A stretch of 64,000 nt of DNA from Phycisphaerales bacterium (lineage in GTDB: Bacteria > Planctomycetota > Phycisphaerae > UBA1845 > UTPLA1). Location: the NCBI GenBank assembly GCA_022360095.1, contig JAKSDK010001806.1, positions 124,001-188,000 on the forward strand, in the 5' to 3' direction. The translations under genes were made by a program, and so were the position numbers. Shown piece after piece: positions 17,308 through 26,488 of the stretch (the first letter of the stretch is position 1; every line of letters begins with the position of its first letter). Under the pieces are notes generated by a model. That model worked only from the letters and a program-made list of their open reading frames with translations. It did not search any database and had not been told where the DNA came from.

Positions 17308-18354
17308 ATGTTGGACAGAATCATCAAACAATCGGATTTCATGTCAGTTGTCCGGGAACTATCCCGACAGCGTCGGCTCGTCGGCCCAGTTGCCCGCGAG
17401 GATCGGTACTTCTATGAGGTGGTCGACGAGCCTTCTAAGTTGGATTTGTCCTTCAACTATTGCGTCTACGGACCGCGTGCTTTCTTGTTTCCGCCGACGG
17501 AAACGTTGTTCACTTTTGATCAGCGGGACGGTCATTTCGAGGCCAAGCCGGTTTTGGATAATCAGCCTCTGGCTTTCGTAGGGGTGCACCCGTGTGACAT
17601 CAACGCGATCCGCCTGCTCGATCACGTTTTTGCAGAAGACCATCGCGACGAACATTATCTGACACGTCGCGAGAACACTTTGATCGTGGGGATCGACTGT
17701 CTGAAACCCTGCACAGAGGGTGTCTTTTGTGCGGACATGCACGGCAATGAGGCCAAGGACGGTTTTGACGTCATGCTTTACCGGCTCCATGAAGACAACG
17801 ACGAGGTTGTCTTCGGGGTCGTTTTCGGCAGCAAGGCCGGACGAGAATGGATGCTTTACAGCCGCGCCTGCCGGACGCCGACCGCAATGGACGAGCGCGA
17901 ATTTGAAGAATATCAACGCATGAAAGCCGCCGCGTTTCCGCGAAGGCTTAAGACGCAATTTGAGGAGTTGCCGGCTTTGCTCGATCGGTCCTACGACTCC
18001 CTGCTCTGGGAAGCGACGGCGCGGCGGTGCTATTCCTGCGGAAGTTGTAATCTCTCATGCCCCACCTGCTACTGCTTCAACATCTACGACGAAGTCGACA
18101 TGTCACTTGATTCCGGAGCGCGGAAGCGAGAGTGGGACGGCTGCCAGCTTGAGGGTTTTGCCGAGGTTGCGGGAGAGCATAACTTCCGGCCCAAGACAGC
18201 ATCGCGACTTCGGCATCGGATTTACCGCAAAGCCAAATGGATTCTTGAACAGACGGGCATTCCCGGCTGCGTCGGTTGCGCACGGTGTGACCGTGCCTGC
18301 ACGGCGAAGATCAATTCCGTGGAAATCTACAACCAGCTTGCGGAGGAGGTGTAG
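17308..18354 (+). CDS. hydB: hydrogenase/sulfur reductase beta subunit, Fe-S protein
   Basis: A 348-residue protein of the HydB/AsrA family. The N-terminal part resembles the family domain (FVGVHPCDINAIRLLD; IVGIDCLKPC). The C-terminal part carries two [4Fe-4S] motifs: CYSCGSCNLSCPTCYC near residue 242 and CVGCARCDRACTAK near 321. It would carry electrons between the flavin subunit and the [NiFe] subunits in the cytoplasm. It is the first gene of a B-G-D-A block, two bases before the gamma subunit gene. AsrA of sulfite reductase is the main alternative, but the adjacent hydrogenase subunits decide for hydrogenase. ATG 17308 is preceded by GGAG. Confidence 0.92.
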   Translation: MLDRIIKQSDFMSVVRELSRQRRLVGPVAREDRYFYEVVDEPSKLDLSFNYCVYGPRAFLFPPTETLFTFDQRDGHFEAKPVLDNQPLAFVGVHPCDINAIRLLDHVFAEDHRDEHYLTRRENTLIVGIDCLKPCTEGVFCADMHGNEAKDGFDVMLYRLHEDNDEVVFGVVFGSKAGREWMLYSRACRTPTAMDEREFEEYQRMKAAAFPRRLKTQFEELPALLDRSYDSLLWEATARRCYSCGSCNLSCPTCYCFNIYDEVDMSLDSGARKREWDGCQLEGFAEVAGEHNFRPKTASRLRHRIYRKAKWILEQTGIPGCVGCARCDRACTAKINSVEIYNQLAEEV

Positions 18355-18356
18355 CC

Positions 18357-19214
18357 ATGTGGGTTCAGGAAGCCAGGTTGCCGACGGCCGAGCCTGAGCT
18401 GTACATCCCCAAGCCCGCGAGGATCCTGCGCGTTCGTAAGCTGACGGAATACGAGAATCTGTTCGACGTTGCATTTTGCGATGGCCGTTTGCTCGATCAT
18501 GCACCCGGTCAATTCGTGCAGGTGTCGGTCCTCGGTATTGGTGAATGCCCGATCTCGATTTGCTCGTCACCGACTCGCCCGGGCACGTTTGAGATGTGCA
18601 TTCGTCGCGTCGGCAGTGTGACAAATCATATTCATCGACTCGGCGAAGGCGACATCCTCGGGATTCGTGGGCCGTTGGGCCATGGTTTTGACGTTGATGA
18701 GCTTCACGGCAAGGACATTTTGATCGTTGCCGGTGGTCTTGGGCTGGCGCCGGTTCGCTCGCTCATTCAATACATCATCGATGAGCGATCTCGATTCGGC
18801 GAGTTTCACATTCTCTATGGCGCCCGAGAGCCCAAGGAGTTGTTGTTCAAGAACGATTTGACGGTTTGGCGGGAGCGACAGGACGTCAATCTCCATGTCA
18901 CGGTGGATCGACCGGATGAACAATGGCGAGGCAAGGCCGGCGTGGTCACGACACTGTTTAAGGAACTGCCGAGTCTTAACCCAAGTGAGACGGCGGCGGT
19001 CGTCGTCGGCCCGCCGGTCATGTTCAAATTCGTCGTGCTCGAAGTCTTGTCACGCCGAATTCCACAATCGAACGTGTATTGCTCGCTCGAACGCCGCATG
19101 AAATGCGGCATTGGCAAGTGCGGTCATTGTCAGGCGAACAATGTGTATGTTTGCATCGACGGGCCGGTGTTCAAGTACGGTCAGCTCAAAGCCATGCGGG
19201 AGGCGGTCGAATGA
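18357..19214 (+). CDS. hydG: hydrogenase gamma subunit, FAD/NAD(P)-binding
   Basis: A 285-residue member of the ferredoxin-NADP reductase superfamily (HydG/AsrB/PyrK-like). It has an FAD-binding barrel (GQFVQVSVLGIGECPISI), an NAD(P)-binding part (IVAGGLGLAPVRSLIQYI; FHILYGAREPKELLF) and a C-terminal [2Fe-2S] cysteine cluster (MKCGIGKCGHCQ and VCIDGPVF). It exchanges electrons with NAD(P)H. Start ATG 18357 has GGAGGAGG upstream. The stop overlaps the next gene by four bases (ATGA), indicating translational coupling. Confidence 0.93.
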   Translation: MWVQEARLPTAEPELYIPKPARILRVRKLTEYENLFDVAFCDGRLLDHAPGQFVQVSVLGIGECPISICSSPTRPGTFEMCIRRVGSVTNHIHRLGEGDILGIRGPLGHGFDVDELHGKDILIVAGGLGLAPVRSLIQYIIDERSRFGEFHILYGAREPKELLFKNDLTVWRERQDVNLHVTVDRPDEQWRGKAGVVTTLFKELPSLNPSETAAVVVGPPVMFKFVVLEVLSRRIPQSNVYCSLERRMKCGIGKCGHCQANNVYVCIDGPVFKYGQLKAMREAVE

Positions 19215-19954
19215 AGCCGAAGATTGCCATTTTCAGTCTGACCGGTTGCGAAGGATGCTCTCTGGCGATTCTCGAACTCGAAGATCAGCTGCTCGACATC
19301 CTCGGGGCCGTGGAAATCGTGAACTTTCGCGAGGGCATGACCGAACGGTCTTGGGACATTGACATCGGTTTTGTAGACGGCGCCGTCTCCACGCCGGAGG
19401 ATGAGAAGGAAATCATCCGCTTTCGGGAATCGTGCAAGACTCTGGTCGCCATCGGATCGTGCGCCTGTCTCGGCGGTATCAACACACTCAAGAACTATCA
19501 GCCCGAGGATGAATATCGCCGCTACGTTTATGGCGACAAGGCCATTTGGTTTCCGACGATCGCCGCGCGCGCCCTCTCGGCGGTGGTCAAGGTCGACTAC
19601 GAATTGCCCGGATGCCCGATGATCAAGGAGGAGTTTGTCCGCTTCGTCAAATGCATGCTGACGGGCAGGCCGTTCGAGCTGCCGGACTACGCGGTTTGCG
19701 TGGAGTGCAAGAAGAAAGGCAACCTGTGCCTTTACGAGAAGGGGGTCATCTGTCTGGGGCCTGTAACGCGGGCGGGCTGTGATGCCATCTGTCCTTCGTT
19801 CGGTTCAAAATGCGAAGGATGCCGCGGCATTCTCGGCCACGAGGCACTTTGCGCGGCAGGCGTCAACCTGCGCGAGCAGTACGACGTTTCATTGGATGAC
19901 GTGCTGGCGGATTTCCGATTGTTCGGAGCCTATCAAGAGAAGGATTTACCGTGA
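19211..19954 (+). CDS. hydD: [NiFe] hydrogenase small (delta) subunit
   Basis: About 247 residues. It contains the proximal cluster motif LTGCEGCS near residues 10-16, IGSCACLGG, and ELPGCPM, then a C-terminal cysteine-rich part (CVECKKKGNLCLYEKGVICLGPVTRAGCDAICP, SKCEGCRG) typical of the cytoplasmic group 3 small subunits, which bind several [4Fe-4S] clusters. No Tat signal is present, so the enzyme is cytoplasmic. Start ATG 19211 overlaps the gamma subunit stop; its own stop overlaps the large subunit start (GTGA). Confidence 0.93.
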   Translation: MKPKIAIFSLTGCEGCSLAILELEDQLLDILGAVEIVNFREGMTERSWDIDIGFVDGAVSTPEDEKEIIRFRESCKTLVAIGSCACLGGINTLKNYQPEDEYRRYVYGDKAIWFPTIAARALSAVVKVDYELPGCPMIKEEFVRFVKCMLTGRPFELPDYAVCVECKKKGNLCLYEKGVICLGPVTRAGCDAICPSFGSKCEGCRGILGHEALCAAGVNLREQYDVSLDDVLADFRLFGAYQEKDLP

Positions 19955-21282
19955 GCGATCCTAACAACGAACCAACACGAAATGTTTCGATCGACGTCAA
20001 GCACGTGACTCGTGTCGAGGGACACGGCAACATCTCGATTAGCGTGCGCGAAGGTGAGATCACCAAGCTGCAACTGGCGATTGTGGAGAGTCCCCGCTTC
20101 TTCGAGTCGTTTCTGCGGGGGAGGCACTGGTCGGAAGCACCACATATCACCTGTCGTATTTGCGGCATCTGTTCCGTCGGCCACACGACCGCCAGTGTTC
20201 ATGCGATGGAGGCGGCCTGCGGAATCCAGGTCACCGAACAAACGGACCTTCTCCGCAAGCTCATCCTCTACGGCGAAGAGTTACAAAGTCATTGGCTGCA
20301 TCTCTATTTCCTTGCCGTGCCGGACTACTTCGGCGTGGGCTCCGTCATTCCTCTTGCCGAAACTCATCCGGAAGTCGTCAGGCGAGCGCTGCGAATGAAA
20401 AAACTGGCCAATGACATCTGTGGCGTCGTCGGCGGGCGCCACATTCATCCGGTCGCCATCCATGTCGGTGGCGTCTCCCATACGCCTCGTGACAATGAAC
20501 TGCTGGGGCTGAAACAACGATTGGAAGATTGTCGTGGTGATCTGAAGGAGATGGTGGAGCTCTTCTCCAAACTTGAAGTCCCGGACTTCAACCGCGAAAC
20601 CGAATATGTCTCGCTGAAAGTCGTCGGTAACGGCGAGTACGCCTTTTACAATGGCGATATCGTTTCGACAAAGGACCCCTCGCCCACCAAGGTTGCGGAC
20701 TATCGCCAGCGCGTTGTCGAAGAAGTCGTCCAGCATTCCGCGGCCAAGCACTGCCGTTCTCCGAGCTCATCAGCCTATGCCGTCGGCGCGCTGGCTCGAT
20801 TCAACAACAACGCCGAACAGTTGCATCCGGACGCACAGAAAGTCGCCGATGAGCTCGGGCTCAAGCCGATCTGCTTCAATCCGTATCACAACAACACCGC
20901 TCAATTGGTCGAGACCGTCCATTGCGTTGAGGCGTCGATCGAGCTGATCGACAAAATCCTGACACGGGGATTGAAATCTGAACCGCTGGTGCCTCCCTCG
21001 AAATATGAACGGGGAGCTGGTGCTGCGGAGGTGCCACGCGGTTTGTTGTTTCACGAGTACGGCGTCGGCTCCGATGGCAAAATAGACATGGCAAACCTGA
21101 TCATCCCGACCGGGCAGAATCTGGCCAACATCGAAGCCGACATGCATGCCCTGACGCCGAAGCTGCTCGCCTCGGGAATGGGCAAGGAGGAAATGACGTT
21201 GCAATTGGAGATGCTGGTTCGGGCGTATGATCCGTGCATCTCCTGCGCAACGCATTTCCTCGACGTGGAATGGGAAGAATGA
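19951..21282 (+). CDS. hydA: [NiFe] hydrogenase large (alpha) subunit, group 3b type
   Basis: A 443-residue catalytic subunit. The four Ni-Fe cysteines lie in RICGICSVGH near residue 70 and in the C-terminal DPCISCATH, followed by a short tail (FLDVEWEE) that a maturation protease should remove after the His. The order hydB-hydG-hydD-hydA and the FAD/NAD(P) subunit match group 3b bidirectional NAD(P)-linked hydrogenases, first known as sulfhydrogenases. The enzyme would make or consume H2 in the cytoplasm with NAD(P)(H). The start is the GTG at 19951, overlapping the small-subunit stop. Confidence 0.95.
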   Translation: MSDPNNEPTRNVSIDVKHVTRVEGHGNISISVREGEITKLQLAIVESPRFFESFLRGRHWSEAPHITCRICGICSVGHTTASVHAMEAACGIQVTEQTDLLRKLILYGEELQSHWLHLYFLAVPDYFGVGSVIPLAETHPEVVRRALRMKKLANDICGVVGGRHIHPVAIHVGGVSHTPRDNELLGLKQRLEDCRGDLKEMVELFSKLEVPDFNRETEYVSLKVVGNGEYAFYNGDIVSTKDPSPTKVADYRQRVVEEVVQHSAAKHCRSPSSSAYAVGALARFNNNAEQLHPDAQKVADELGLKPICFNPYHNNTAQLVETVHCVEASIELIDKILTRGLKSEPLVPPSKYERGAGAAEVPRGLLFHEYGVGSDGKIDMANLIIPTGQNLANIEADMHALTPKLLASGMGKEEMTLQLEMLVRAYDPCISCATHFLDVEWEE

Positions 21283-21785
21283 TGACCGCGAAACATGACA
21301 ACAAAGTTTGCATTATCGGGTGCGGTCGATGGTTGCGCCGTGACGATCAGGTGGGGCTTTTCGTCGCACAAAGGCTGGAACACGATGCCGTCGATGCGGA
21401 AATCGTCTTCACCGAGGCTCCGGGAACCGAGATCGCACACCATCTTGAAAATTGCCGACTGTTGATCGCGATCGACGCGGCGGAGCCGGACGAAAGGCAT
21501 CCACCGGGCACGTGGCAGAGAATTGATTATCGCGAGGAATCGCACCGAATTCGATTACGAAGCAGGACGACAACCCACACGATGAGCATCGACATTGCAT
21601 TGAAGATGTCCCAAGCGCTCGACGTGTTGCCCGAGACGGTGTGGGTGTATGCCGTTGCCATTGCGAATGCCGATTATGGTGAAGCCTTGACGCCGGACGT
21701 CGGCCGGGCGGTGTCCGACGTGTCGGAAGCGATTCGGTTGGATGTCGCGCGCTGGACGATGAAGCACGAGTTGAGTCATGCATGA
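21279..21785 (+). CDS. hydrogenase maturation endopeptidase
   Basis: About 168 residues of the HyaD/HybD/HycI family: VCIIGCGRWLRRDDQVGLFVAQRLE with the metal-binding acidic residue, FTEAPGTEIAHHLENCRLLIAIDAA, and a THTMSIDIALKMSQAL histidine motif. It would clip the C-terminal tail of the large subunit once Ni is inserted. Two ATGs (21279 and 21282) overlap the large-subunit stop, so translation is coupled. The usual DGGT-like element is partly replaced here by TEAPGT. Confidence 0.9.
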   Translation: MMTAKHDNKVCIIGCGRWLRRDDQVGLFVAQRLEHDAVDAEIVFTEAPGTEIAHHLENCRLLIAIDAAEPDERHPPGTWQRIDYREESHRIRLRSRTTTHTMSIDIALKMSQALDVLPETVWVYAVAIANADYGEALTPDVGRAVSDVSEAIRLDVARWTMKHELSHA

Positions 21786-22200
21786 GTTTTCCGTTGCACA
21801 ATCGTTGATTGAAGCCGCAACCGCCGAGGCGGCCGAGGCAGGCGCAGTACGCGTTACAAGGCTTTACTGTCGCATCGGCGTGCTCCGGCAGGTGGACGAG
21901 TGGTTGCTCAAAGAGGCTTTCGAGGTCGCTCGACAGGAAACCGTTTGCGAAACGGCGGATCTGAGCATCGAGATGGTCTACTTGCAACTGGCCTGTCCTC
22001 GGTGCGAGCAGACGTTTTCGATGCGGGACTGGGATTGGCAATGTCCGCGTTGTGGAACGGAAGGAATCCAACCGACGGGCGGCGACGAGCTGGAGCTGAC
22101 CAGCCTGGAAGCGGAGGTGTCCGATGAAGATCGACGTTCTGAAAAACGTGTTTCAGAAGAACGAGAACGCCGCCGCCGAGAATCGTGCCCGACTCGATGA
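21778..22200 (+). CDS. hypA: hydrogenase nickel metallochaperone HypA
   Basis: A 140-residue protein starting MHEFSVAQSLIEAA, where His2 is the Ni ligand. It has zinc motif CPRCEQTF ... CPRCG near residues 75-95. HypA usually has about 115 residues; this one carries an extra basic tail (RRSEKRVSEERERRRRES) that is read from the first 77 bases of hypB in another frame. It would deliver Ni to the large subunit with HypB. It overlaps the protease gene by 8 bases. Confidence 0.92.
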   Translation: MHEFSVAQSLIEAATAEAAEAGAVRVTRLYCRIGVLRQVDEWLLKEAFEVARQETVCETADLSIEMVYLQLACPRCEQTFSMRDWDWQCPRCGTEGIQPTGGDELELTSLEAEVSDEDRRSEKRVSEERERRRRESCPTR

Positions 22201-22828
22201 GCTTGGTATCACCTGTGTGAACCTGTTGGGCGGCGCCGGTAGCGGGAAGACCTCCATCCTTGAGGCTGTTGTTCCCAAGTTGTGCGCGTCGGTTCGGGTT
22301 GCGGTTCTGGAAGGTGACCTTGCCACGACGAAGGACGCCGATCGGATCGCCAGGCTCAATGTTCCTGTGGTTCAACTGTTGACGGGCGGCGGCTGTCACC
22401 TGAACGCAACGCTGGTGCAACACGCGCTGAATAAGCTGCCGACGGCGGACTTGGACCTGTTGATCATCGAGAATGTCGGCAATCCGATATGCCCGGCCAA
22501 TTTCGATCTTGGCGAACATCTCCGGATCAGCGTGCTCAGCGTTGCGGAGGGTGATGACAAGCCGGCGAAGTATCCACTGCTGTTCAAGGACGTCGACGCG
22601 GTTTTGATCACGAAGTGTGATCTGCTTGCACATGTCGGGTTTGATTTTCACCAGGTTTGGCAGGACATTCGTCGTCTGAATCCGAAGGCCGAGATCATCG
22701 AGACGTCTGTGAGTTGGGGAACAGGAATGCGGCGCCTCAGCGATTGGCTGACGTGTCGTTCCGCTCCTCTCGTTGAAGCGAAGGATGAATCGCAGGCCGG
22801 TTCACGCCCGGTCATGTCAGGAGAGTGA
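22124..22828 (+). CDS. hypB: hydrogenase nickel incorporation GTPase HypB
   Basis: A 234-residue SIMIBI GTPase: P-loop LLGGAGSGKTS near residue 34, a GDLATTKDADRI switch element, GGGCHLN with the metal-binding Cys-His, IIENVGNP and the ITKCDLL guanine motif. No His-rich nickel-storage N-terminus is present. ATG 22124 has GGAGG at good spacing, which supports the long overlap with hypA. No hypC, hypD, hypE or hypF is in this window, so the Fe(CN)2CO maturation genes must be elsewhere. Confidence 0.94.
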   Translation: MKIDVLKNVFQKNENAAAENRARLDELGITCVNLLGGAGSGKTSILEAVVPKLCASVRVAVLEGDLATTKDADRIARLNVPVVQLLTGGGCHLNATLVQHALNKLPTADLDLLIIENVGNPICPANFDLGEHLRISVLSVAEGDDKPAKYPLLFKDVDAVLITKCDLLAHVGFDFHQVWQDIRRLNPKAEIIETSVSWGTGMRRLSDWLTCRSAPLVEAKDESQAGSRPVMSGE

Positions 22829-22833
22829 GGCTT

Positions 22834-25800
22834 ATGAATTGTCGCCGCATGGTCACGATTGACGGAAACCAGGCCGCGGCGCATGTGGCCCATGGGCTGA
22901 GTGAAGTCATTGCCATCTATCCAATCACGCCATCTTCGACCATGGGAGAATGGGCGGATCAATGGTCGACCGAAGGCCGAAAGAATGTTTGGGGCACGGT
23001 TCCACACGTTGTGGAGATGCAGAGCGAAGCCGGTGCCGCTGGCGCAGTCCACGGAGCGATTCAGACCGGTGCCCTGACGACGACGTTCACGGCGTCGCAA
23101 GGTCTGCTCTTGATGATTCCCAACATGTATAAGATCGCCGGTGAACTGACACCGACAGTCTTTCACGTTTCCGCCCGTTCATTGGCGACACATGCCCTCA
23201 GTATCTTCGGCGATCACAGTGACGTGATGGCGTGCCGAGCAACGGGTTTCGGTATGATCGCGTCGGGCTCGGTTCAGGAGGTAATGGACCTTGCGGTGAT
23301 TGCGACCAGGGCGACGCTAGCGTCCCGAGTTCCGTTTCTTCATTTTTTCGATGGTTTTCGCACGTCGCACGAAGTGATGAAAATCGAGGAACTTTCCGCA
23401 GACGATCTTCTGGCGATGATGGATGAAGACCTGATTGTCGCCCACCGTGCCAGATCTTTGGCACCGGAACGGCCCGTTCTTCGGGGGACCGCTCAGAACC
23501 CCGACGTCTTTTTTCAGGCACGGGAAGCCTGCAATGGCACCTATCAGAGGTGCCCGGCAATTGTGCAGCAAGCCATGGATGAATTCGCGAAACTCACCGG
23601 TCGGCAATATCGCCTGTACGATTATGTCGGATCGCCCCATGCGGACCGTGTCGTCATTTTGATGGGCTCCGGCGCTGAAACGGCTCAAGAGACCGTGGAA
23701 CATCTCACGCGGCACGGCGAGAAAGTCGGGTTGATCAAGGTTCGATTATATCGTCCTTTCTCTATGGATGATTTGCTCGCGTCGCTGCCGGAGACCGTCA
23801 CGTCCATTGCCGTGCTGGATCGGACAAAAGAGCCCGGGGCGGAAGGAGAGCCGCTCTACAAGGACGTGCAGACCGCGTTGATCGAAGCCTATGGCGCCGG
23901 CAAGCTCACGACGGAGCGTCCACCACGTGTCATCGGCGGTCGCTACGGCCTGTCCTCCAAGGAGTTTACACCGGCGATGGTGAAGGCAGTCTTTGACGAA
24001 TTGGACAAAGAGCAGCCGAAGAACCACTTCACGGTCGGCATTCATGATGATGTGACGAATACCAGTCTGGACTACGACTCCGACTTTGTTACGGAAGATA
24101 ACGACGTTGTGCGTGCGGTGTTCTACGGGCTGGGCTCGGACGGCACGGTCGGGGCCAACAAGAATTCGATCAAGATCATCGGCGAGGGCACGGAGAATCA
24201 TGCTCAGGGCTATTTCGTTTATGACTCCAAGAAAGCCGGCTCCGTCACCGTCTCGCACCTGCGTTTCGGGCCACGGCCCATTCGATCGACCTATCAGGTC
24301 GGGGCCGCCAATTTTGTCGGATGTCATCAATGGGCTTTTCTTGAACGCTATGACATGCTGAAGTCCGCCGTTGAGGGCGCGACTTTCCTGTTGAACAGCC
24401 CTCACGGCAAAGATAAGACATGGGAGAGAATTCCACGGAGCGTTCAACAGCAGATCATTGATCGGAAAATCCGCTTGTATGCGATCGATGCATACACAGT
24501 GGCGAATCAATCAGGGCTTGGGTCGCGCATCAATACGATCATGCAGGCCTGTTTCTTCGCCATCGCCGGCGTCTTGCCGAAAGGTCAGGCCCTTGCCGCG
24601 ATCAAGGACACGATCAGGAAGACCTATGCTACCAAAGGCGAGGACATTGTCCAAAAGAATTGTGCGGCGGTCGATGAGGCGGTGGCCCAGCTGTATGAGA
24701 TTACTGTGCCGGAAGAGGCGTCGGGGGCCGTGACGATTCCATTGCCGGTGTCCGATCAGGCCCCCGAATTTGTTCGGGACGTGATCGGAGAGATGATCTC
24801 AGGTCGCGGTGATTCTCTTCCGGTCAGCGCCATGCCGTGTGACGGCACGTTTCCTACCGGCACGGCACAATGGGAAAAGCGCAACATCGCACAGGAAATC
24901 CCGGTTTGGGATCCCGGCGTGTGTATTCAATGCGGCAAGTGCGGAATCGTCTGTCCGCACGCGGCGATCCGCTTGAAGGCCTATGAGCCGGCATATCTCG
25001 AAGGTGCGCCCGTCACATTCAAGTCCTCCGAAGCAAGAGGCAAAGAATTCGAAGGCCTGGCGATGACGGTTCAGGTTGCGCCCGAAGACTGCACCGGCTG
25101 CGGCATTTGCGTCGAAGTCTGCCCTGCCAAGAACAAGGAGGAAACAAGGCTGAAGGCCATCAACATGTCCTTTCAGCCGCCGTTGCGTGAAAGCGAGCGA
25201 GAATGTTACGACTTCTTCCTGAAATTGCCGGAAGTCGACCGGAGTCGAGTCAAGATTAATTCAGTCAAGGGTTCGCAGTTCTTGCAGCCGTTGTTCGAAT
25301 ATTCCGGCGCCTGTGCGGGTTGCGGCGAGACGCCCTACGTCAAGTTGTTGAGTCAGTTATTCGGTGACCGGACGGTCATTGCGAATGCCACCGGATGCTC
25401 CTCAATATACGGGGGGAATCTTCCTACGACGCCGTGGTCACGGAATTCGGAAGGCGCGGGCCCTGCGTGGTCGAATTCCTTATTCGAAGACAATGCTGAA
25501 TTCGGCCTGGGTTTTCGCCTGACACTGGACAAGCATGAGGAGTACGCGCGAGAGCTGGTCCGTCAGTTGACAGAAGAGATCGGTCCTGAGTTGACGGCCG
25601 CGCTTCTGAACGCTTCTCAATCAAACGAAGAGGAAATTCGACAGCAGCGCGAGCGCGTTCAGAGGCTAAAGAAGCGACTCAAGGTCATGCTCACGTCATC
25701 CGCCTCAGGCGGAAGCCAGGGGTTGGCCCGCCGTTTGCTCTCCGTCGCCGACGCTCTCGTGAAAAAAAGTGTCTGGATCCTCGGCGGCGACGGCTGGGCC

Positions 25801-26469
25801 TACGACATCGGCTACGGCGGTTTGGACCACGTCTTGGCGTCAGGTCGAAACGTCAACGTGCTCGTCCTGGACACTGAGGTCTATTCCAACACGGGCGGTC
25901 AGTGTTCAAAAGCCACACCGCGCGGAGCCGTGGCAAAGTTCGCGGCCGCCGGCAAGCCGCGGGGGAAGAAGGATCTGGCTTTGCTCGCCATGAGCTACGG
26001 CCACGTCTATGTCACGACCGTGGCATTGGGGGCCGACGACAACCAGACCGTCAAGGCCTTCATTGAGGCGGAACAATACGACGGCCCCTCGCTTATTATC
26101 GCCTACAGTCATTGCATTGCTCACGGGATCAACATGCGGACAGGCATGGACATCCAGAAGCGCGCCGTCCAGACCGGTCATTTCCCACTCTTTCGATACA
26201 ACCCGACGCGAAAAGAGGAGGGCAAGAACCCATTTCAGCTCGATTCCAAACCGCCTCGGTTGCCGTACGAGGAGTTTGCTTATCGTCAGAACCGTTTCAA
26301 GATGCTGACCAAGAGCGACCCGGCCGAGGCCAAGCGGTTGCTTGCCCTGGCTCAACAGGATTCCAACAACCAATGGAGCCGTTATGAGCGATTGGCGGAA
26401 ATGAGTTTTGTGGACGTTGCCTCTGAGAATCGTGGCAATGGCAATGGCAATGGTAACGGAAACGATTGA
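22834..26469 (+). CDS. nifJ: pyruvate:ferredoxin (flavodoxin) oxidoreductase, single chain
   Basis: About 1211 residues. The N-terminal pyruvate-binding domain begins MVTIDGNQAAAHVAHGLSEV with IYPITPSSTMGE. It is followed by the middle domains, a ferredoxin domain with two [4Fe-4S] motifs (CIQCGKCGIVCPHAAIR, CTGCGICVEVCPAKNKEE), a further cysteine region (SGACAGCGETPYVKLL) and the TPP domain (GGDGWAYDIGYGGLDHVL, DTEVYSNTGGQCSKATPRGAV). It oxidises pyruvate with CoA to acetyl-CoA, CO2 and reduced ferredoxin. I prefer ATG 22834 (AGGAG 10 bases upstream) over GTG 22825, which touches the hypB stop. The C-terminus ends in a Gly-Asn repeat. It sits directly behind the hydrogenase genes, suggesting coupled H2 formation. 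Confidence 0.96.
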   Translation: MNCRRMVTIDGNQAAAHVAHGLSEVIAIYPITPSSTMGEWADQWSTEGRKNVWGTVPHVVEMQSEAGAAGAVHGAIQTGALTTTFTASQGLLLMIPNMYKIAGELTPTVFHVSARSLATHALSIFGDHSDVMACRATGFGMIASGSVQEVMDLAVIATRATLASRVPFLHFFDGFRTSHEVMKIEELSADDLLAMMDEDLIVAHRARSLAPERPVLRGTAQNPDVFFQAREACNGTYQRCPAIVQQAMDEFAKLTGRQYRLYDYVGSPHADRVVILMGSGAETAQETVEHLTRHGEKVGLIKVRLYRPFSMDDLLASLPETVTSIAVLDRTKEPGAEGEPLYKDVQTALIEAYGAGKLTTERPPRVIGGRYGLSSKEFTPAMVKAVFDELDKEQPKNHFTVGIHDDVTNTSLDYDSDFVTEDNDVVRAVFYGLGSDGTVGANKNSIKIIGEGTENHAQGYFVYDSKKAGSVTVSHLRFGPRPIRSTYQVGAANFVGCHQWAFLERYDMLKSAVEGATFLLNSPHGKDKTWERIPRSVQQQIIDRKIRLYAIDAYTVANQSGLGSRINTIMQACFFAIAGVLPKGQALAAIKDTIRKTYATKGEDIVQKNCAAVDEAVAQLYEITVPEEASGAVTIPLPVSDQAPEFVRDVIGEMISGRGDSLPVSAMPCDGTFPTGTAQWEKRNIAQEIPVWDPGVCIQCGKCGIVCPHAAIRLKAYEPAYLEGAPVTFKSSEARGKEFEGLAMTVQVAPEDCTGCGICVEVCPAKNKEETRLKAINMSFQPPLRESERECYDFFLKLPEVDRSRVKINSVKGSQFLQPLFEYSGACAGCGETPYVKLLSQLFGDRTVIANATGCSSIYGGNLPTTPWSRNSEGAGPAWSNSLFEDNAEFGLGFRLTLDKHEEYARELVRQLTEEIGPELTAALLNASQSNEEEIRQQRERVQRLKKRLKVMLTSSASGGSQGLARRLLSVADALVKKSVWILGGDGWAYDIGYGGLDHVLASGRNVNVLVLDTEVYSNTGGQCSKATPRGAVAKFAAAGKPRGKKDLALLAMSYGHVYVTTVALGADDNQTVKAFIEAEQYDGPSLIIAYSHCIAHGINMRTGMDIQKRAVQTGHFPLFRYNPTRKEEGKNPFQLDSKPPRLPYEEFAYRQNRFKMLTKSDPAEAKRLLALAQQDSNNQWSRYERLAEMSFVDVASENRGNGNGNGNGND

Positions 26470-26488
26470 CAGGCGCGAGATCGGGACC

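Noticed and set aside
17308..19214. Assignment of the first two genes as anaerobic sulfite reductase AsrA/AsrB
   Set aside because: The two families are related, but AsrC is absent and [NiFe] hydrogenase subunits follow with overlapping frames.
23746..24510. Minus-strand open frame inside nifJ
   Set aside because: Antisense to a continuous and well-conserved enzyme; no motif or start site.
26408..26488. Longer N-terminus for the DHOD-like protein
   Set aside because: It would read through the nifJ Gly-Asn repeat in another frame; the ATG at 26489 fits the family start.
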